From contig NZ_CP016474.1 of NCBI RefSeq assembly GCF_001693255.1, forward strand, positions 2,560,661 through 2,624,660: a stretch of 64,000 nt of DNA. Direction: 5' to 3'. This document shows positions 55,558 through 64,000 of the stretch, in pieces. Under the pieces are notes generated by a model, which had not been told where the DNA came from, made no database searches, and saw nothing but the letters and a program-made list of their open reading frames with translations. The position numbers and the translations under genes are program-made. The stretch comes from Picosynechococcus sp. PCC 7003. GTDB lineage: Bacteria; Cyanobacteriota; Cyanobacteriia; Cyanobacteriales; MRBY01. Numbering within the stretch: position 1 is the stretch's first letter; each line of letters opens with the position of its first letter.

Positions 55558-56421
55558 ATGCAACGAATTTTGTTATGTACCGACGGCTCTAACTTTGCCC
55601 AGAGTAATTATCAATATGCCGCTTGGTTTGGCGATCGCCTGGGGGCCACCATCGATGTACTCCATGTCACCGATGCCCGCAGTCGGGCCGCTGCCGATGC
55701 CCGTAATTTTAGTGGCAGCATTGGTCTGGGGACCTCAGAAAATCTCCTTCAACGTTTGGTCGCCCTCGAACACGAAAAAGCCAAGCTTGACCATGAACGG
55801 GCAAAATTGATTCTCCAAGACGCCCAAGAAACCCTCACCACTGCTGGCCAAGCTCCCGAAAAGCTCCTCCATGAGGTGGGCTATTTTATCGATTGTCTCC
55901 AACACCTAGAACAAAATACCGATCTGATTATCTTGGGTAAACGGGGAGAATCAGAAAATATCGCCCCCGATCACCTCGGTGCTAATTTGGAACGCCTGAT
56001 CCGGTCGAGCCATAAACCCTGCTTAGTCACCACCCGGGAGTTTCACCCCATCGAGCGTATTCTCGTCGCCTACGATGACAGTCCCAGTTGCCGCAAGCTC
56101 CTCGATTTTTTAGGTGAATGCGCCGCCCTTAGAGCCTTAGAAATCCATGTGCTGACCGTTACGAAAAAACCCGGTGATGCCACTACTAACCCCTGCCTTG
56201 CCCAAGCTAAGCAACAATTGAGCGCCGCTGGCATTGAAGCCCATTATCACCTTGCCCCAGGCAACTCTGAAACGGCGATCGCCCAGTTTTGTGACCAAGC
56301 CAAAATTAACCTGTTAATGATTGGTGCCTACGGCCATAGTCGCATTCGCTACTTTGTCATTGGCAGCACCACCGTCCAAATCCTCCGCAGCAGTCGCATC
56401 CCTGTCTTCGTTTATCGCTAA
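55558..56421 (+). CDS. Tandem universal stress protein (two Usp domains)
   Basis: A 287-residue protein with two universal stress domains (about 1-155 and 160-287). The second carries a complete ATP-binding motif G-x2-G-x9-GST in IGAYGHSRIRYFVIGSTTV. In the first, the motif is altered (GKRGESENIAPDHLGAN, lacking the Ser/Thr), so it may not bind nucleotide. Placed directly behind the SulP transporter gene, as in other bacteria where Usp partners accompany transporters. It may sense ATP or another nucleotide and act on the transporter. Functional link is inference. Confidence 0.9.
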   Translation: MQRILLCTDGSNFAQSNYQYAAWFGDRLGATIDVLHVTDARSRAAADARNFSGSIGLGTSENLLQRLVALEHEKAKLDHERAKLILQDAQETLTTAGQAPEKLLHEVGYFIDCLQHLEQNTDLIILGKRGESENIAPDHLGANLERLIRSSHKPCLVTTREFHPIERILVAYDDSPSCRKLLDFLGECAALRALEIHVLTVTKKPGDATTNPCLAQAKQQLSAAGIEAHYHLAPGNSETAIAQFCDQAKINLLMIGAYGHSRIRYFVIGSTTVQILRSSRIPVFVYR

Positions 56422-56499
56422 CCGTTTACCGACTGCCGAGAAACACTCCGAAAAGTAAAAATAAAAGTATCATCTGGGACATTGCAAAAGAATCATTCC

Positions 56500-56505
56500 T
56501 ATAAT
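56500..56505 (+). promoter_or_regulatory. Possible katG promoter -10
   Basis: A TATAAT box about 125 bases upstream of katG. No good -35 is seen at 16-18 bases (GACATT or GGGACA are the nearest), so activator dependence is possible. Confidence 0.4.
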
Positions 56506-56624
56506 TTCTAGTTATATAGTGCATAGAGATTTATTATCTGCCAGCGCAATAACTCTGGGTCAACACCATTGCGTGACCAACCATGGCAGTAAGTATCTCT
56601 GCACTGACTTGCAAGAGGAAATGA

Positions 56625-58820
<2,196 letters not shown>

Positions 58821-58840
58821 TGAGACAGTCAAAAATCTCA

Positions 58841-58880
58841 AGTCCCCCTTTCAAAGGGGGATTCAGGGGGATCGAATCTC
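58841..58880. repeat. Cyanobacterial CCCCCTTTxAAAGGGGG intergenic repeat
   Basis: A hairpin GTCCCCCTTT-c-AAAGGGGGA followed by ATTCAGGGGGATC. I recognise this as a member of a repeat family scattered through many cyanobacterial genomes, often after stop codons. Its translation (NPPLKGGL-like) appears in spurious ORFs. It lies between katG and lepA and may also act as a terminator for katG, although no T-run follows. Confidence 0.7.
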
Positions 58881-58926
58881 TATAAAGAAGCGAGGTGGTG
58901 TGGGGATTTGGCAAATTTACTGATCT

Positions 58927-60735
58927 TTACTGATCTAACTTGAGCACTGCCATGAACGCCTCTTGGGGCACATCAACCGTACCAATCGACTTCATTCGTT
59001 TCTTACCCTTAGCCTGTTTCTGGAGTAGCTTTTTCTTTCGGGAAATATCACCGCCGTAGCACTTCGCTAAAACATCCTTGCGTAGGGCCGGAATATGCTC
59101 ACTGGCAATGATTTTAGAACCGATCGCCGCCTGAATCGGAATCTTAAACTGGTGACGGGGGATTAATTCTTTGAGCTTTTCAGCCATCGCCCGTCCCACG
59201 TTGTAAGCCTTGTCCCGATGGACAATCATCGCGAGGGAATCCACTGAATCTTTATTTACCAAAATATCCAGGCGCACCAACTGCCCAACCCGGTAACCAA
59301 TGAGCTGATACTCCATGCTGGCATAACCTCTAGTACGGGACTTTAACTGATCAAAAAAGTCTGTCACTACCTCCGCCAGGGGAAGTTCATAGATGATATT
59401 TGTGCGACTTTCGGTGAAATACTTCATGTCCTTGAAAATGCCCCGTCGCGTTTGGCACAGATCCATAATGGTGCCCACAAATTCTTCGGGGGTGATTACA
59501 TCCACTTGAATGTAAGGCTCTTCGATTTTTTCGCGTTTTTGGGGATCCGGTAATTGACTGGGGTTATCAATTTCCATCACTTCTCCATCTGTCGTGGTAA
59601 CTCGATAAACCACCGAAGGCGCCGTTGTAATCAAATCCAGGTTATATTCTCGCTCCAAACGTTCTTGGACAATTTCTAGGTGGAGGAGGCCCAGGAAGCC
59701 GCACCGGAAACCAAACCCCATGGCACTAGAGGTTTCCGGCTCAAAGGAGAGGGCCGCATCATTTAGTTTCAATTTATCCAGGGCATCTCGCAGATCCGCA
59801 TATTGGTCGGCATCGGTGGGGAAGAGGCCGCAGAAAACCATCGGTTTCGCTTCGGTATAGCCCGGTAACGGCGAAGGTGCAGGGTGGACAGCAGAGGTGA
59901 TCGTATCACCGACCCGTGCATCTTCAACGGATTTGATTGCCGCCGCAAAGTAACCCACTTCTCCGGCGTGGAGTGCATCTACTTGCACTTGATTCGGTGC
60001 GAGGACGCCAAGTTCGTCAATTTCATATTCTTTTTTGGAGGCCATCAGGCGCACTTTGTCGCCTTTTTTAACTTCGCCATCCATCACTCGGAAATAGACG
60101 ATCACGCCTCGATAGGGGTCGTAGTAACTGTCAAAAATGAGTGCCCGCAACGGTTGATCGATGGTGTCGGCCGGGGGGGGCACCTGTTGGACGATGGACT
60201 CTAAAATATCGTTGATGCCGAGGCCCTGTTTGGCGGAGGCTTTGATAATGTCAGTGCAATCTAAGCCGACCACTTCTTCAATTTCCTCGGTAACTCGATC
60301 AGGTTCAGCACCGGGCAGATCAATTTTGTTTAAAACAGGAATAATTTCTAGGTTGTTGTCCAGGGCGAGGTAAACGTTGGCAAGGGTCTGGGCTTCGACG
60401 CCCTGGGAAGCGTCTACGACTAGTAATGCTCCTTCACAGGCGGCCAAGGAGCGCGATACCTCGTAGGAAAAATCGACGTGGCCTGGGGTATCGATGAGGT
60501 TGAGGATATATTCTTCGCCATCCTTTGCTACATAACGCATCCGCGCGGCTTGGAGTTTGATGGTGATCCCCCGTTCCCGCTCCAGTTCCATATTGTCGAG
60601 GAACTGTTCTTTCATATCCCGTTGCGCCACTGTTTGGGTGTCCTGGAGCATCCGGTCTGCCAGGGTCGATTTTCCGTGGTCGATGTGGGCAATGATCGAA
60701 AAATTACGAATACGAGAGACAGGAACGTCAGTCAT
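58927..60735 (-). CDS. lepA: Elongation factor 4 (LepA)
   Basis: A 602-residue ribosome-bound GTPase that helps to remobilise stalled ribosomes. The G motifs are [18 protein letters not shown] and NKIDLPGA. The C-terminal domain unique to LepA ends with [22 protein letters not shown]. Full length with no deviations. The start ATG lies at 60735 and a small gap separates it from an IS630 remnant. Confidence 0.98.
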   Translation of the reverse strand: MTDVPVSRIRNFSIIAHIDHGKSTLADRMLQDTQTVAQRDMKEQFLDNMELERERGITIKLQAARMRYVAKDGEEYILNLIDTPGHVDFSYEVSRSLAACEGALLVVDASQGVEAQTLANVYLALDNNLEIIPVLNKIDLPGAEPDRVTEEIEEVVGLDCTDIIKASAKQGLGINDILESIVQQVPPPADTIDQPLRALIFDSYYDPYRGVIVYFRVMDGEVKKGDKVRLMASKKEYEIDELGVLAPNQVQVDALHAGEVGYFAAAIKSVEDARVGDTITSAVHPAPSPLPGYTEAKPMVFCGLFPTDADQYADLRDALDKLKLNDAALSFEPETSSAMGFGFRCGFLGLLHLEIVQERLEREYNLDLITTAPSVVYRVTTTDGEVMEIDNPSQLPDPQKREKIEEPYIQVDVITPEEFVGTIMDLCQTRRGIFKDMKYFTESRTNIIYELPLAEVVTDFFDQLKSRTRGYASMEYQLIGYRVGQLVRLDILVNKDSVDSLAMIVHRDKAYNVGRAMAEKLKELIPRHQFKIPIQAAIGSKIIASEHIPALRKDVLAKCYGGDISRKKKLLQKQAKGKKRMKSIGTVDVPQEAFMAVLKLDQ

Positions 60736-60865
60736 GGAAGATCCACTAATTTTTGAAAAACTTTACTTATTTTAACTAATGAAGGGAGCCTTCATCGCGG
60801 AAAGGCCAGGGAAAGAGCCAAGATTGTCGAGGATTTGGAGGAGCTTTGAAAAGTTCACGAGAAGT

Positions 60866-61348
60866 TTAGACCCGCTTGCGACGACTGAGTAGGATCCCCT
60901 GTTCTTTGAGAATTTTACGCACCGTTTCGCGGCAAATGTGCTTGACAATTTTTTGGGCTTTGAGTTCTCGCACCAGGAGACTAAGGGACCAATAGTCATG
61001 GCCGGGGGGTGGCCCACCGTGATAAAGGGTGAGGAGTTTGGTGATTTTAGCGTCGCTGAGTTTGGGTTTGATCGGCGGGTGCGCCCTCGGCTTGCGACCG
61101 AGGGCTTGGGCTTCACCGTCGGTGACAAACAGTTTTCGGACACGGGCGACGGTGTTGGCATGAACGCTCAGGGCTTGGGCGATTTGTTGGTCTTGCCAGT
61201 TGCCGTCGGGGTGGGCGCGGTCGGCCATCAGTAGAATACGGGCATGGAGCATTTTCTTGGCTGGCTGGTAACCGTTACGGGCGATCGCCCATAATCTTTC
61301 CCGTTGTTCAGCGCTCAAACACACCTTGTATTTAGTCCGCCTGCCCAT
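60866..61348 (-). pseudogene. IS630-type transposase, N-terminal helix-turn-helix fragment
   Basis: A 160-residue protein matching the N-terminal DNA-binding half of IS630/Tc1-like transposases: MGRRTKYKVCLSAEQRERLW, HARILLMADRAHPDGNWQDQQIAQALSVHANTVARVRKLF, and CRETVRKILKEQGILLSRRKRV. The catalytic DDE half that should follow is not found downstream before lepA. It is either a remnant or the first gene of a two-gene element whose second gene is lost. No terminal inverted repeats were identified. Transposition activity is unlikely. Confidence 0.65.
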
Positions 61349-61421
61349 AGAACCCGATAAAATAAACTGAAAATTTGATCAGTATTGCTTAAATTTCACA
61401 AAAAATCGTCCCTAATCTACC

Positions 61422-62999
61422 ATGACTATTGCACCACGCAGACAACCCGGCCGTGCCAAACGTAATCGTACCAGTCTGCTTTTTGAGCGGGGCATGGCTC
61501 TCTTGGCCTCTGCTAATTTGGTGTTAGTTCTCTTTGACCTGAGTTACATCCCCCTGCGTAATTTCTGGTTACAGGGCCGAGTCCAATTTTACGCACGCAT
61601 TGCCAAATATGAATGGAAATTTCCCGCCGAACCGGTGCGCATTCTCCCAGTCAATGTAACCCATGCCTATGACTGGGTAAAAGGCATCGAAGAACATCGA
61701 GACACCGCCTACTATCTCCAACGGGTCGAAGATCTCCAAGCAAAAATTCAACAGATTAACGATCTGACCCTCCGGTCGACAGGCTCAAATAGTGGCATTG
61801 TCGGTTTTGGCGATCGCCAAGACATCACCACCCAACTCCGCCGCTACAACCAAGAACAAGAAGCCATCCTCGCCGATCTCCGGGAACTGAGCGTTGAGAT
61901 GGTAGATACCAATCCCTTTGAAATTGCCAACAAAACAGGCACCCTCGAAAAAATCAAAAACCGCATGCGTCGTCACGTGTTTGGCGATACTTCTGCCTCC
62001 TCCAAAGACGCATTTCAACTCTTTTGGAGCAGTGAATATCTCTCAGAAAATGGCTGGCGTGAAGAATTTAACTTTTACGAACGCGAAATCGAACCCCTCC
62101 TAGAAACCAACTATTTCCGTCCCATTGGCGAAAACGGCAAATACATCGATAACTTTGGCATCCTCGATTTCCCCTTCTTTCTCGCCTTTCTCCTCGAATT
62201 CCTGGCTCGGAGTTGGTATATCAGTCGTCGTCGCACAGGGGTAAGTTGGTTCGATGCCATGCTTTGGCGTTGGTACGATATCTTTCTGCTGATCCCCCTT
62301 TTCCGTTGGTTACGGGTGATTCCCGTGGTCGTTCGCCTCAACCAAGCCGATCTCATTGACCTTAGTGCGATCCAAAAACAAGCCAGTCAAGGTTTCGTTG
62401 CCAGCATTGCCGAAGATATCACCGAAGTCGTCGTTATTCGGATTATCAACCAGATTCAAGGCTCTATCCACCGGGGTGAATTTGCCACCCTCCTAGCCCA
62501 AACCACCAGCCGAGAATATGTCGATCTCAACGATATCAACGAACCTGTCGAGCTCGCGAAGCTTATGGCTAACCTTTTAGTCCACCAAGTCTTACCCAAA
62601 ATTCAGCCCGAAGCCGAAGCCGTCATTCGCCATACCATTGATCGAGTCATTTCCATGTCCCCTGCCTACCAAGGCCTACAGATGCTGCCCGGCGTTGGCG
62701 ATCTTAAAGGCACCCTGGCAAAGCAACTTTCCCATCAACTCTATCAAATCACCGCAGATACCCTGAAAGCCGTCCTTGAAGAAGACCCTGTCTTTGAACA
62801 ACTCCTCGAAGAACTATTAACCCAAATGACCAGCAGCATTACTTCCGAAATCCAGGGCCAAGAAAGCCTTGCCCAAATGGAATCACTAATCAATGACCTC
62901 CTCGAAGAAGTCAAAATCAATTACGTTGAGAGACTCTCTGAAGAAGATGTCGAAGACATTCTGGAACAAACCCGTGCGCTGCGGCAGATGACCCGCTAA
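61422..62999 (+). CDS. Conserved cyanobacterial membrane protein with S4-like segment
   Basis: A 525-residue protein I know only as a cyanobacterial hypothetical. A basic N terminus (about 1-20) is followed by a membrane helix (about 25-45) and a soluble, coiled-coil-like region (about 60-220) with YYLQRVEDLQAKIQQIND. Then come two to three membrane helices (about 243-310). The last one, DIFLLIPLFRWLRVIPVVVRLNQ, has spaced arginines like a voltage-sensor S4 helix and is preceded by LARSWYISRRRTG. A long helical C-terminal tail (about 315-525), including VLEEDPVFEQLLEELLTQM, suggests oligomerisation. It could be a channel-like or sensor protein. The absence of a pore signature leaves this open. 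Confidence 0.75.
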   Translation: MTIAPRRQPGRAKRNRTSLLFERGMALLASANLVLVLFDLSYIPLRNFWLQGRVQFYARIAKYEWKFPAEPVRILPVNVTHAYDWVKGIEEHRDTAYYLQRVEDLQAKIQQINDLTLRSTGSNSGIVGFGDRQDITTQLRRYNQEQEAILADLRELSVEMVDTNPFEIANKTGTLEKIKNRMRRHVFGDTSASSKDAFQLFWSSEYLSENGWREEFNFYEREIEPLLETNYFRPIGENGKYIDNFGILDFPFFLAFLLEFLARSWYISRRRTGVSWFDAMLWRWYDIFLLIPLFRWLRVIPVVVRLNQADLIDLSAIQKQASQGFVASIAEDITEVVVIRIINQIQGSIHRGEFATLLAQTTSREYVDLNDINEPVELAKLMANLLVHQVLPKIQPEAEAVIRHTIDRVISMSPAYQGLQMLPGVGDLKGTLAKQLSHQLYQITADTLKAVLEEDPVFEQLLEELLTQMTSSITSEIQGQESLAQMESLINDLLEEVKINYVERLSEEDVEDILEQTRALRQMTR

Positions 63000-63007
63000 A
63001 TTTACCC

Positions 63008-63043
63008 ATAAAAAACGAGGGTAGTTCATCTACCCTCGCTAGT
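63008..63043 (-). terminator. dnaK terminator
   Basis: A perfect CGAGGGTAG-ttcat-CTACCCTCG hairpin (63016-63038), followed on the minus strand by TTTTTT. It ends dnaK and is convergent with the preceding membrane protein gene. Confidence 0.85.
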
Positions 63044-63087
63044 CACTTACTTAATTTGGTGTTATTACCAGTGGTGCTGCAAGCAGC

Positions 63088-64000
<913 letters not shown>

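Overview
The window is a stretch of cyanobacterial chromosome. The evidence is the very frequent HIP1 palindrome (GCGATCGC, usually as GGCGATCGCC) inside most genes, plus typical cyanobacterial proteins: a CAAD/CURT1-type thylakoid protein, a cyanobacterial groESL operon with a perfect CIRCE operator, a stand-alone ureB, and a KatG catalase-peroxidase. Gene order and protein style suggest a unicellular Synechococcus PCC 7002-like (Picosynechococcus) organism. This is an inference from memory, not from a search.

Layout. 0-6 kb: the 5' end of asnS, a DUF393 thiol oxidoreductase overlapping cobalamin-dependent metH, and a proline-rich TonB-like protein. 5.8-7.3 kb: a CDF metal exporter between two broken genes, the N-terminal stubs of a YyaL/DUF255 protein and of mscL. 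7.8-10.4 kb: a periplasmic-sensor PAS-GGDEF-EAL protein. 10.5-11.9 kb: an IS200/IS605-type element carrying only tnpB. 11.9-20.4 kb: pepA, a DUF4870 protein, an AT-rich OLD-family ATPase/TOPRIM nuclease (probable defence gene), groESL and glyS. 20.4-24.8 kb: nth, a small conserved protein, a STAS protein and a B12-binding radical SAM protein. 24.8-28.2 kb: an AT-rich, HIP1-free surface-polysaccharide island (flippase and two glycosyltransferases). 28.4-34.1 kb: a CAAD protein, a membrane-anchored helical-repeat protein paired with a HerA-like ATPase, and an Old Yellow Enzyme behind a palindromic operator. 34.2-42.6 kb: folE, accA, a Bax-inhibitor-1-like protein, a NemR-like TetR regulator, a secreted Cys-containing protein, ROK sugar kinase coupled to ureB, a double GNAT protein, a 48-residue small protein and a CsgG-like protein. 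42.8-48.0 kb: a second polysaccharide set (glycosyltransferase, WbaP-type and WecA-type initiating transferases), 5-formyl-THF cyclo-ligase and glyA. 48-56.4 kb: a small Cys protein, aqpZ, an LptF/G permease with a TPR protein, ppk, and a SulP transporter with a tandem Usp protein. 56.6-64 kb: katG, lepA, an IS630 remnant, a large conserved membrane protein and the 3' part of dnaK.

How it works together. Most genes are housekeeping: one-carbon/folate/methionine metabolism (metH, glyA, folE, cyclo-ligase), aminoacylation, protein folding and translation. Two glycan loci serve the cell surface. The accessory parts are the TnpB element, the OLD nuclease and the flippase island. No rRNA, tRNA or CRISPR array was recognised. 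The best candidates for under-described biology are the OLD nuclease insertion, the repeat-protein/HerA pair, the SulP-Usp pair, the double gene truncation around the CDF exporter, and the promoter- and terminator-equipped 48-residue protein.
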